A stretch of 64,000 nucleotides of DNA from Purshia tridentata (Eukaryota > Streptophyta > Magnoliopsida > Rosales > Rosaceae): contig QANT01001566.1 of NCBI GenBank assembly GCA_003254885.1, positions 26,400-90,399 of the forward strand, in the 5' to 3' direction. Position numbers and translations under genes: made by a program. Under the pieces are notes generated by a model, which did no database searches, had not been told where the DNA came from, and worked only from the letters and a program-made list of their open reading frames with translations. Position 1 is the stretch's first letter. Every line of letters starts with the position of its first letter. Below are positions 52,469 to 63,205 of this stretch, piece by piece.

Positions 52469-54909
52469 TTTTGGTGCCCTCTCTCTCTAGGGAGACAAAC
52501 AAACAGGGTGTTATTTTTTTAAAAAATTAAAATTAAAATTTTTTAATTTTAAAAAACAAGTTTTTATTTTTTTTATTTAGGCGTTATGACTTTTGGACGG
52601 AGCGGCATGCGTTGCACGTGATCCTCACACAGCTTTCTTGTGCCCACTGGACACGTGTCCCGGATATGCCGGACCGAAGTCATGTCGAAACGGCACCCGG
52701 TTTGGGAATAGACTCGTTTTTTGTCTTTATCTGCTGCGGGACTGTCTACGCGGCAGAAAGCCAGCGACAAAGCTCTGAGCACCTGAGTCTGAGACGCAGT
52801 TCACGATGTACGTGTTGTCGTTGTGTACGGACTACGGAGGAGATACGGAGAAGTCGGAGTTGGATGCTTTGGTGGAGGCGGTTGTACATAATTAAAACTC
52901 GGTGTCGTATAGATTCTGAGTAGATGATTAAGTACGAGTTCAGTTTGGCGTTCGATTCGGTACAAGTCCGTGGGAAAAACAAACGTGCACATAACTTGGC
53001 AGATGAACATAGATAAGCTGTTCCAAGCTAGATTAACGTTAATTGCTCTCCTAACGCATCTTCATCGTAATACTTTCACATAAGGTTTGTAAACTAATTT
53101 TTTTTCATTGGAATTTATATATTGAAGTTGTAATAAGATACTACTATGAATACTGATATATGGAATCATTGTTGAAAATAATAAAATGCGATCATAGGTG
53201 GGTTTAATTTTTTTGTATAATTCGATAATTTAAATTGTTTATTTGTTAAAATTCCTACTCAAGTATCATCTTTAAGTAAAATTAATTAAATCAAAAATTA
53301 TTTTTAGTTATCTAAGTATGACTGAATAAATGATCAAACTCGGAGTTTTTAGTAAATACTAAATTAATCACAATGATAATTAAATGATTAAATGAGTTTT
53401 AATTTTGTTGATCTTTTATATAGATGATTGTTAAATGTATACCTAAAAATTTAACAAATTAAATTATTAATTTACAATGTGAGATATCTTAAACAATGGG
53501 GCCTTGTCAAAAGAAATCTCCCAAGAAACTCTAATTTGATGAACAAATTTATTAACTTTTAGATTATTGAATTGTGACATATTAACTGACTATTTTCTTT
53601 TGTAAATGAAGATTAATTGACTTGAGGATTGAATCATTGTGTCATTCAAATTAATTTAATGATCATGAATATGCAAACTCGTCAAATAAAAACTTAGAAA
53701 AACATCAATATGGACCCCTCTCATTGAGAGGAGACTAGATATTACTAAATCAAATGATCATTGATAATGCAAAACAAACTTAATAACTCAATCAAGTTGA
53801 CTAATCTCACCCATAATAACATTCCCAATACATAAGCACTATATATTATTTTCGTTCATTTCATGTACACCTAAACTAATCCAATATGGTTGGTGAAATT
53901 TTGTTGGTAAATAGAATGATAAGAATGTAAAACAAGAACTTCTCAATAGGCACGCATTATAGTACTACATGTTTTATTTTATTTTTTGAGGTATAGTACT
54001 ACATGCTTATAACATTTTGATACGATCTAGTACATTAAAATATTGTTATGATCGCATTCCTACTTTTCACTTTTTGATTATGTCATGAATATATGACTCC
54101 TCTATTAAAAATCCATATGTCTCTTATATATGAATTGATAATTGTTTCCAAAGAATCTTATTAAGTGCTTCCTATAGTAAACTAATTTTTTTATTTTTTT
54201 ACCAGTTAATTAATTTCTTAAATACATTTTTATTTAATTTTTGTAACCATTATTATAAAAAATCAACTTTAATTAATATGTTTATAACACTACCACAAGT
54301 ACTTCCAAACATGCTATTTAGAAAACATGAATAAAAATGACGCTCATGTGACACAAAGGGTAGGGGTTCAACTGGATAAAGTGATCAATACATGGATTCT
54401 TCTACGTATACCGATTGGTAGGTATATTAAACTTTTATTTATACTTAAATATATTCTAAAAAGTATTATAAATACATTCATTGTTTTCGAGTGCTATGTA
54501 AATTAATTAGGAAAATAATGTTAATTTTTTTTCTCCAATATGCATTGTGTATAGAATTGCGTACACGCACTCATATAAATAAAAATTATTTTATATAACT
54601 GATAAATCAATAATATAAATAAATATTATTAATATATATTATACTATATAAATATACCGTTTAATAACATCTACGTTACACCACCGTATATATTCAATAA
54701 TTGTTTCATCTGAAAAATCGAAGTTTTAGCGCCAATTAAATCTGTCTGACAAAGTTGTAGGTATCTGTGGGACCCCACTCCCTTCTGTGGTGCCGAGCTC
54801 ATGACGTGGGCCTGGACCTAGTCACCGGACCTCAATGTAGCAGGGAGGAACAAACTCTTCTACACACATCGAGCAGAAGTAGAAATTGCGAAACCAAAAC
54901 AACCCAAAA
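52469..54909. other. Divergent promoter region between the bromodomain and TANGO2 genes
   Basis: About 2.4 kb between head-to-head genes. The part nearest the bromodomain gene (about 52570-53000) is less AT-rich with two G-boxes. The remainder is very AT-rich with no coding signal. An AT-rich imperfect inverted repeat lies at about 52513-52556. Confidence 0.55.
52649..52660. promoter_or_regulatory. Palindromic G-box upstream of the bromodomain gene
   Basis: GGACACGTGTCC is a perfect 12-base palindrome around CACGTG. A second CACGTG is at 52615-52620. Both lie about 150-190 bases upstream of the bromodomain start codon, a typical proximal promoter position. The binding factor is unknown. Confidence 0.45.
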
Positions 54910-57031
54910 ATGTGTATAGCAGCGTTCGTATGGCAAGCTCACCCACTTTACCCCTTCCTCCTCTTGCTCAACAGGGACGAATTTCACAGTCGGTGAGTCA
55001 CTGGTTCTTCTGGGTATTTCTTAATTTTTTTTTTTTAATGAATTCGATTTGATTTGATCTCTGGGGCTAAATGCTAAAACTACAAGTGGGTTTGTTTTGG
55101 TTTTGGAGGCCAACAAATTCTCTGACATGGTGGGAAGGTGAAGAAATCTTGGGGGGAAGAGATGGGTTGGCAGGTGGGACATGGCTGGCTTGTACCAGAG
55201 ATGGGTTGGTGGCTTTTCTCACAAATGTGAGAGAAGTTGAGAAACTTCCACAAGCTAAGAGCAGAGGTGACCTCCCAGTTCGTTTCTTGAAGGTGTGATT
55301 GTGTTTAACTTCATGTGTATTATCTCACCTACATATCTTATTTTCTCTGTTAGCTGTTGTTGAGAAGTTTGGTTTGCATATGTTGATGGAAACTCATTAA
55401 TTGAATTTCCTTAGGGACTTAGGTGCTTTTATGTTTTGGATTTCAACCTGAATTCCCATGTGTAAGGTGTAAGGAGATTATTATTGGTAATTAGGTGGAA
55501 GATTGAAGTATAGGTGCTCCATTTAGCTGATGATGTACATATATGTATATATACGTCTGTGGCAATTAATAAAAAGATTCATGGTTCAAGATGTAGGTGG
55601 AAACTTAATTGATATCAGAATGGGAAAGTTGCTTTGTTACCAGCTTCTATTTATATGGCTTAGTTAGCTTTTTGGTTGTTGTTTATGTGCTTTGAGTAGG
55701 ATGAATGGTTTTAATGCACTGTACTAGTCTGTTGGGAACCTTAAACATTGACCTTTATATGTGGCTCAATTGCTAATAAATTCTTCAGTAATATAAAAAA
55801 GAAGTTATTTGAATTCTTTTTCATTGGTATTAATGTCCTGTTCTGTTTTTATACTTTTCTGATTCTCTCTTACAACTTCAACAGTCATTCAATATTTACG
55901 AGCTTATTGCTATTTATATTTCTCTTCAGCATGGCTCTGATATCCAATCTAAACATTCAAGTTTATTTTCTATCACACTGATTCCTTTTATTATAGATAA
56001 GATGAGAAATGTCTTTGGATAATCATTATAGTTTCCTGTGGTTGCAGAGCAAAAAGAATCCGGTAGAGTTTGCCAAGGAAGTTGTGGAGGAGGCAGATCA
56101 GTATAACGGGTTTAACCTGATACTGGTTGATATTTGCTCCAGGACCATGGTTTATGTAACCAACAGACCAAAAGAGGAAAAAAATTTTGTGACTGAAGTC
56201 TCACCTGGAATTCATGTATTGTCAAATGCAAAGCTAGATTCTCCTTGGCCCAAGGTAAGAAGGCATGTTGTTTTGGCTTGTTTGCTTTAATATAGTTGAT
56301 ATCATATAAGTCCAATGTTGAAAGTATATACCTCAATGTGTTGGACAGCCTTCATTTTGAGGACAGGATTAATAAAATAATCAATTATTGATTCACTCTT
56401 TGGTTGGTTTGGCTTGTTTGCTTTAATATGGTAGCCATTGTTCTGTTTATTCAGTTTAGTTTCGTTAACATTTATGGAATGTTTGCATTATCATCAAGTC
56501 TCTTCATATTTTCGTTGTACTTTACTTTTAACCTTTGGCTCCTGAATTCCCAGCCATCTTGCAAATCATTTTGAATCATCTTCTTCTTTTTCAGGCTCAA
56601 CGACTAGGCAATAATTTCGAAGAGCTGTTAACTGAATATGGTGATGATGAACTTCCCATAAAAGAAATGGTTGAAAAACTAATGACGAACATGATCAAAG
56701 ATGATGAAAGCCTGCTACCTCGCATTTATTCTCCAGAACTGGAATATCATCTAAGTTCCATATTTGTGGAAGAAGCCCCGCAGTTGGTAAATTCCGTTTT
56801 CTTTATACCCATAGTGTTGTCCCTGCTATAACATAATTTCTCAAGGGATTTTGTTTTGCACAGGGACATTATGGCACCAGAAGCACTTCCGCATTGTCTG
56901 TGAATACAAGTGGGGAAGTTAGGTTTTATGAGAGATATCTCGAAAATGAGCTTTGGAGAGAAGGAACCGCGACTTACCGGATCAATAGAGGAGACAAAGA
57001 TGAAGTAAACAGTAAGAAAATGGCTCGGTAA
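54910..57031 (+). CDS. TANGO2/NRDE-family protein (DUF833)
   Basis: Five exons join in phase to 277 residues: 54910-54992, 55109-55292, 56048-56254, 56595-56786, 56864-57031. The N-terminus MCIAAFVW, with Cys2 and Asn21-Arg-Asp-Glu24, is the family signature. Further conserved blocks are LGGRDGLAGGTWLA, AFLTNVRE, SRGDLPVRFL and GHYGTRSTSAL. The length agrees with other plant members. TANGO2 proteins have been linked to Golgi/ER organisation, and in animals to mitochondrial lipid or haem handling; the biochemical reaction is not settled. The in-frame stop, CGG-TAA at 57029, overlaps a consensus splice donor (CG|GTAAGT), so an isoform with another 3' end is conceivable. The gene is convergent with the metallothionein gene. 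Confidence 0.9.
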
Positions 57032-58111
57032 GTCTACATTCGCTAGAAGAATTCCTGCCTAATCTTATCATCTAAGATGTTTACTTAGAGAGAGCACCTT
57101 ATCAAGGCATGCATACTAACTGAAGCATGATTTCCCTGCTGCTAAACGCTTAGCCTCTTGGTTTCAAGATCAGTCTGACACTTCATGCCTTACCGGGCGC
57201 AAGAGGAGCACAAATATTGCTCAAACCTTGAAATCCCATGTGCGATTTTCAGACCTATGCCAGATAGTTCAGAAACTGGCATATTTATTCTTACTTTCAT
57301 ATACTGGGTTTATGGTCCATTTATACAGTGAACTGTATGAACCATTTGTTTCATCACTTCATTAATCTGTCATTCCCCAAGACCGGGGTTGGTGACTAGT
57401 AAGTGGAGGATAACATTTGTTATTGAATAATAAATACCTGAGCCTACTCAAGTTCTAAAGCCTGGCAGCTTATTATTTCCATCTTATGTGAGTGACTGAG
57501 TGGGTTACCTAGCTTGAGCTCTGCACAGAACATCCATTTTGATTATGCCCCTTGCTAGTTCCGACTCTTTTAGCTTTGGATTGTCAAATCTTGTGTCCAT
57601 CTCATGACAACAATGTCATAATTTTCTAGTTTGAAACTTGCTATTTCTCATATTGATGCCGCTCTTCATCCATTTCTCATATTATTTGATCATTACTTTG
57701 GCCACTGGTAATGGTGCCTTCACATTTTTATTATTATTATTTTTTAATATATCAGATAACTTGGATATTTCTTAACTAAAAAAGTAATACATATTTGATA
57801 TCAATTTCAAGATTATAGAACTTTCAAATACATTCCCAAAGATTTATAGCAGCTCTAACATAGGAACACCAAGAGAGAGGGAAAAAAGAAGACTGAAAGC
57901 CATATAAAAGTAAACCATGGTAATGCTGTATTTATTATAAAGACACTGGACAAACTTTATTTGCTTATATTTCTAAAGGACAAACCAGTAATTCTATAAC
58001 TACTACTTTATAGTCCTTATTACATTGTGAACCTATTCATCACAGTTGTGATGTAACTTCTGAGCAGCTGTCTAATCTAAGCTAATTAGAGTTGTTGCAT
58101 ATTATGTATGC
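57032..58111. other. Intergenic between convergent TANGO2 and MT4 genes
   Basis: Presumed 3' UTRs of both genes. AT-rich, with no coding signal recognised. Confidence 0.5.
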
Positions 58112-58717
58112 TTAGGCAGAGCATGAGACACAAGTGCAACCTTCGCCACACTTGCAGTAAGCCCTGCCAGTCCCAGTGGTGACCACGCTCTTAGCACAAG
58201 TGCATGGGTTGCACCCGCAGTGCTCGCCGCATGAGCATTTCATGTGGCCATCCCCGCTCGTCGTCTCTGTCGTGGTTGTGCACCTGGTAATACAAAGTTC
58301 ACATATATATATATATATAAATATAAATAGAGAGAAAGAGAAATAAAACTTGAATAAAGACGTAGATCGATGTGTCATGAAATTCCCTCATAAGGAGAAT
58401 CCGCTCAATACAATAATCCGAACAGTCCCTGTTCGGAGGGGATGCCAACTTTTAACATGTTGGTGGATAAAAGTTGATGACCCCCCCTACTTAGAGATGG
58501 CCAAAATGTTCGGGAAAGTGTTTCCCAAACAAAGACAATTGTCTCCTTCAAACATTTATCCCGAACGAGACAATTGTCTTCTCCGAACACATAGTTACAT
58601 AGTTACTTTAAAACTTGAAGCAGTGACAAACCTGCAAGCCACGCCGCCGGGGCATGGAGTAGGACAACCACACTGGTCGTTGCAGCCAACCTTCATACCT
58701 CCCACTGTATCTGCCAT
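58112..58717 (-). CDS. MT4: Type 4 (Ec) plant metallothionein
   Basis: Exons 58632-58717 and 58112-58283 join to 85 residues. The protein has 17 cysteines in three groups (6, 6 and 5): near the N-terminus (CNDQCGCPTPC), in the middle (KCSCGEHCGCNPCTC) and at the C-terminus (YCKCGEGCTCVSC). They are separated by two Thr/Gly-rich linkers. The two His of the central group (HMKCSCGEHC) are a type 4 hallmark. Ec metallothioneins bind zinc through Cys and His and accumulate mainly in seeds. A TATA box and seed-type motifs upstream agree with that. The first ATG was used. The single intron (58284-58631) is rich in palindromes. Confidence 0.95.
58417..58579. repeat. Cluster of perfect palindromes in the MT4 intron
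   Basis: A 9-bp-arm hairpin TCCGAACAG/CTGTTCGGA is at 58417-58437. A GGGAAA/TTTCCC hairpin is at about 58512-58526. The 12-base palindrome AGACAATTGTCT occurs twice, at 58533-58544 and 58568-58579. TCCGAAC or its complement recurs several times between and after them. Confidence 0.85.
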
Positions 58718-58768
58718 TTTCTGCTCTTCTTGTTGATTGAAGGGAAGGGTTTGCTACCACTTGCTCTC

Positions 58769-58776
58769 TTATATAA
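58769..58776 (-). promoter_or_regulatory. TATA box of the MT4 gene
   Basis: TATATAAG on the minus strand, about 52 bases upstream of the MT4 start codon, which leaves room for a leader of roughly 20-25 bases. Confidence 0.65.
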
Positions 58777-58893
58777 TTCTTTTCAAGGCCATGTGTGATG
58801 CCAAATGGCACAGACGGTCTTAGAAAGACAAACAAGTAGTGTATATCTTGACCTTTCTAATTTCTAGGCATGGTGTAGGTGGCAATGTTTCTT

Positions 58894-58920
58894 CATGCAC
58901 TTCTTGTAGTTGCACCACGT
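58894..58920 (-). promoter_or_regulatory. RY (CATGCA) and ABRE-like (ACGTGG) motifs upstream of MT4
   Basis: CATGCA at 58894-58899, and ACGTGG on the minus strand at 58915-58920, lie about 180-200 bases upstream of the MT4 start. RY elements plus ACGT cores are the usual seed-maturation (B3/bZIP) combination. The assignment rests on motif and position only. Confidence 0.4.
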
Positions 58921-60778
58921 ACACAACTAGACAGTCAAATCTTTCTGGGTTGTTGTGCGATGTTCTTCTAAACTCCAGAGTCGGTTATCTTTATCCTCAC
59001 TCAGATTTGCTCCTTCCACTTACTTCAACTTTCATTTTTCTATCTTTTGATCACTTTTGGTGTATTTATATTTTATGTCACATGTTGGTGTATACAAGAA
59101 GGTTCCAGTTTACATATTTTCATGTCACGTAGCAGAAAAAGTTTAATATTATTGGTTTTTTTGGTGCTTAAAGTTTTAATATTCCAATGTGAGGAGTGAC
59201 ACAGTTTTCTACCATTTGACTTTAGGCCCAGGGTCGCATTTTCTTTACGATGTTTTTACTCATATGATGTGATAGTTTATATTTTCTTTTTTATTTAGAT
59301 GAAGGGAATCTAAATTTGTCATCTTCAGAAAATAAAAAGAAATATGGTTTGATCAACGAAATTTCTATACAAATTGTAAATACTATGATACACGATACAA
59401 TTTTTAACACTTGAATGCTAAGGGTTTCTATGTTGGGTATTTGACACAATTTTTAACACAATACAATTTTTATCTCATAATTTAATAATTGTTATTATTT
59501 TTTTAAAGTATTAATATATATTATAAAAAACTTCAGGACCTAAGTAGTTGGCTTATATATATGTACCGTTGAGAAACTCCTAACCATTAGCTAGTTGGTA
59601 GTTCATGTGCACATTACTATCAATATCACATCATGTGATTCGTTTAACATTTACCTAGTAAATCTAGATTAGAAAATTGGGGGGCCAAACAAAATTTCAA
59701 GAATAAAATCATAGAAAAATAACCCAAATCCTGAACTCCCAAACCCCGAATACCCAAACTTAATATCAGATCCTCAAATAACAATCAAGATTACATATTA
59801 AAACTCTATATTGAATATCTATGATATTTTTGAGAAGGTTGAAACTTGAAACCAACTGAAATCTTATTGAAAAAAAGAAAACAATTTTATTTTTTGTTTG
59901 TCTGATATAGTTTTTAGCACCCGGAAACTGAGCTAGGAAATAAAGACTAGGACCATCGAGTAGTGTTCTAGGATGTTTTGTGTGAGTTCATTAACTATGC
60001 CAGCTACAAAATTAAAGGTCCACTATCTTTTAGCTAGATTCAATAATTGTCTCTGTTCTATATATGACAGTATAACCTTTACTTTAGTCCATGGCATGGA
60101 TCATGAGTGGGGTGTGGTTTAGACATTTCGATCATGTCCTTGACAAAATAGTGAGAATGATTGTAATCGATAATTGAGGTACTTTATGTCTTCTTATTTA
60201 TCATGCACAATGCCAAGGCATTTGCTATGACAAAATTGGAACCTAACTTTCAAAGTCACAAGCAAATGTCCTATTGACTTGAGGAGTTCAAAGCTATGAA
60301 GCTCTCCTTGATTAAGTTGTTACTTGTTAGCATATCATAGCTCATTCAAACTTCCAAGGCTTAATTAGAGCATCATCTATATTAAATTTGTGTTTAACAG
60401 ATCATTTATATGCCGAAACAATTATAGGATAATAAGCGCGTAACATATCGATTTATAACACTTTTTAGGATACGTGAAATCAAATGTAGGTATGAATAGC
60501 TAGTATGAATACTGGCCCTACGTTAATAGGGACCGGAATGGTAGAAAAATCCGAATTGATCACATGTTGAACTTGCATATCCCGGAAAACAAAGTTTCTT
60601 GTCAATGGGGAAAAGGAAAGGGGACATTTGTGATTTGTTTACTACCACCGGCATCTACAGATATTGGTATCTGTAGCTTTTGGACCCTAGTCCATTTGTA
60701 CCCATTCTTTATTTTCTTGCAAGCACCTACCCCAAAGACTTTGTAAATTGCAAGCCCCAAGGCCCTTAACCAGAGGGG

Positions 60779-60808
60779 CCACCACCACCACCCCCACCCC
60801 CACCCCCC
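60779..60808 (-). repeat. CCA/CCCCCA tract, G-quadruplex-prone on the minus strand
   Basis: CCACCACCACC repeats run into C-tracts at 60791-60795, 60797-60801 and 60803-60808. The minus strand therefore has G6-T-G5-T-G5 followed by GGT units. A four-tract quadruplex requires splitting the G6 or using the GG pairs. Confidence 0.7.
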
Positions 60809-62134
60809 TTCTGCTATCTGAGAGGCATGGCCTCAAATATCAGGGTTCTCCTTTAATTTAAGCATCCCTTATAATATGGGTACTTTTGTGGTCCCCAATA
60901 TTAGCTGTGGATCACAAATGTGCCATTAAAGTTGGGTCATGATGTGGCCTCTCCCAAGTACTACCACCCATTTGACTCCAAAAAGACTATAGTTTGCTCC
61001 TCCAAAAAATTTAAATTAAAATACAAAAATTCAAAACCCACATGATCAATCATGGTTGTAGCAAAAGTTAGTGTCTTGGTTATTACTATTTATCGAGTAA
61101 AAGTGGCATAATAATACAACATTACGTCCACCAAATAACAAAGATGCATGTATCACACTTTTGGACTTATGTTCACCAAATATTTGTATGAATATTAAAT
61201 GTGGGTTTCGGTTTCTCTCTTTAGGAGGGTAATGACACCAGAATTGTAAATGGTATAGTCCACTAGGAGTGTATTTGACAGCGCGATGATGATGACTGAA
61301 ATATGACATTTTTTTTGTCTATGGCAACTTGGCAAGGCTGGCATTCCCTCTCTGCTCTGTTGCCTTTCTCTATCAAATCTTAGTAATTTGCTTAATTATG
61401 GACCGTTAAATTTAAATGTGTCCGCAGTCCACGCTATAACTGGTCTCCTTAATTAATTGTTTTACTTCATTAAATTTCGGAAACTTCTAAAATCTATAAT
61501 AAGATAATTTATCAAGTTATTAAACTACCCATGTGTGTGAGTAACACAAAAAAACAAAAAATAAAATAAAAGAAAATAAAAAAACTCACTAAATGAGTAA
61601 TAATGACAACATCAACATTTCCAATTACTTGTTACTTTAAAAAGAACTGAATTCTTTCTGAAAGTCATGCTTGATTACCTGCCCAATTCTGCTGCAGATT
61701 ACTAAGATTTAAGCTCATCTTAAATTTGTACCATCAATTTCCATATCTTTCGGTAAGTCTGTAGAAAATGACTCGTATTGGGATGAGGATTGAGGACAAA
61801 ATTCCATTTCAGCATTTCAGACCACTTTCTTACCGACTTAGGATGAACACAATTGCCAAAGCAAATTTCATTCAAATGCAAAACAAAAAAGGGCATAAAA
61901 AAAACAATATGATCATATAAACATACACTATAAGTTTTGATTTCTAAATACCCTAACTAACCCACCAAATATTGGAAACAAAAAAATTACAATAAGCTCA
62001 AGCCAAGCTTACTTTATGCATCTCCTCCGCCACAGTCCACCACCACTCCAAACCCAAATCCCTTCTCAGCCTCCTCCAAACTATCCATCCTACAAAATAA
62101 AAAACAAAAAACAAATAGTACAATTTTATTTTTT

Positions 62135-63205
62135 TCAGTCCAAAGCATTAGGCCCAGCACAGGCCTTCAATTCTGGGCTCCAAATCCACTGCACCAAGAA
62201 CCTCCTCCCATTCCTCCCATGCACATTGAATGTCCTCCCTTCTCTATCCCTCATCACCTGCCCAATGTACCCGCCACCGCCTCCGGTTCCGTACAGCCCC
62301 TCACACAGGTCGCCGATCTCCGTCGGCGCCGTCGGATCCTCCCCTGCGTACCAAGCATTCACCAGCGGGTTCGACGCCAGCTCCGCCAGCTCGTGCGCGA
62401 TCACGCTGATCATTCCGTCGACACCCACCACCTTATTCGGCGGCAGAAGCGCTCCGGGCCCGCTCCGACCCATGTACCCTGGGACCGCAAACGGGTACGC
62501 GCAGACCTCCGGGCACTGCTTGCCGGAGTTACCAATCCAAGCGTAAGGGAGCGTGGACCCCACCATGGACGGGAACGTGAAGTAGTGGAACCCACAAACC
62601 GCTCGACAGAAGTCTTGAACGGTGACGTCTTCAGAAGTGAGGATCAAATACACGCCGTGCTTGTGATCCACCGGGAACGGCGCGGATCGGACGGCGTTGG
62701 CGATGACCTGTTGAACCGAGAGGCGCGTGAGGTGGGGACCGTGGGAGTATTTCAAGTCAGCGTACTCGCCGGCGACGACTACAGAGCGGGAGACATTGGC
62801 GCCGGTCTGGTCGGTGTAGAGGGAGACAGTGCGCCACCACTCGGAGACGGAGGGGGAGGGGTCGGCGGCGCGTGGGTGGGCGGAGGCGGAAATGGAGTGG
62901 AGGAAGTCTTTGATGAGGAGTTTTTGGGGTAGGGCCCACTTGCCGTACCAGATGAGGTAGATGTTGATGGGGGAGGAGGAGAGGACGGGACCCATGTGGT
63001 AGCGGAGGTGGACGAGGTCGGAGGATCCCTCGAAGCGTTTCGAGGCGGAGAGGGTGCGCGGCGGGAGCTTGGGGTTGAAGAGTGATGGTGTGGGCTTTGT
63101 GTTTAGGGTCTGGACTGAGGGAGTGGTGGTGGGAATGTCTTGGGTTGATGAGGAGGAGGTGAAGGAGAAGAGGAACAACAAATGGAGGAGGACTGACATT
63201 TTCAT
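62135..63205 (-). CDS. EXL5: EXORDIUM-like (PHI-1 family) secreted protein, EXL5 type
   Basis: Intronless; 356 residues from the ATG at 63205. It has a signal peptide (about 1-22), then the PHI-1/EXORDIUM domain: YHMGPVLSSSPINIYLIWYG, SEWWRTVSLYTDQ, VYLILTSEDVTVQDFC, the AHELAE block near NPLVNAWYAGED, and a Cys-containing C-terminus. EXORDIUM proteins are apoplastic and promote brassinosteroid-linked growth; EXL members respond to carbon status. The biochemical activity is unknown. The open frame extends 48 codons further upstream, but a TATA-like element lies inside that extension and the extension is low complexity, so I rejected the longer start. The best match I recall is At2g17230 (EXL5). 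A Gly run (GTGGGGGYIG) is slightly expanded. Confidence 0.9.
   Translation of the reverse strand: MKMSVLLHLLFLFSFTSSSSTQDIPTTTPSVQTLNTKPTPSLFNPKLPPRTLSASKRFEGSSDLVHLRYHMGPVLSSSPINIYLIWYGKWALPQKLLIKDFLHSISASAHPRAADPSPSVSEWWRTVSLYTDQTGANVSRSVVVAGEYADLKYSHGPHLTRLSVQQVIANAVRSAPFPVDHKHGVYLILTSEDVTVQDFCRAVCGFHYFTFPSMVGSTLPYAWIGNSGKQCPEVCAYPFAVPGYMGRSGPGALLPPNKVVGVDGMISVIAHELAELASNPLVNAWYAGEDPTAPTEIGDLCEGLYGTGGGGGYIGQVMRDREGRTFNVHGRNGRRFLVQWIWSPELKACAGPNALD

Larger units (their letters stand above)
58718..62134. other. Intergenic between MT4 and the EXORDIUM-like gene
   Basis: The first 300 bases are the MT4 promoter, and the last few hundred are presumably the 3' flank of the EXORDIUM-like gene. 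Between them is AT-rich sequence with a C-rich tract near 60780. Short frames have no recognisable family; no RNA gene was seen. Confidence 0.5.

Noticed and set aside
62219-62932. 237-codon plus-strand frame and a 196-codon second minus frame
   Set aside because: Both overlap the EXORDIUM-like gene in other frames. They are long only because the gene is GC-rich there, and their composition is Arg/Pro/Gly-biased.
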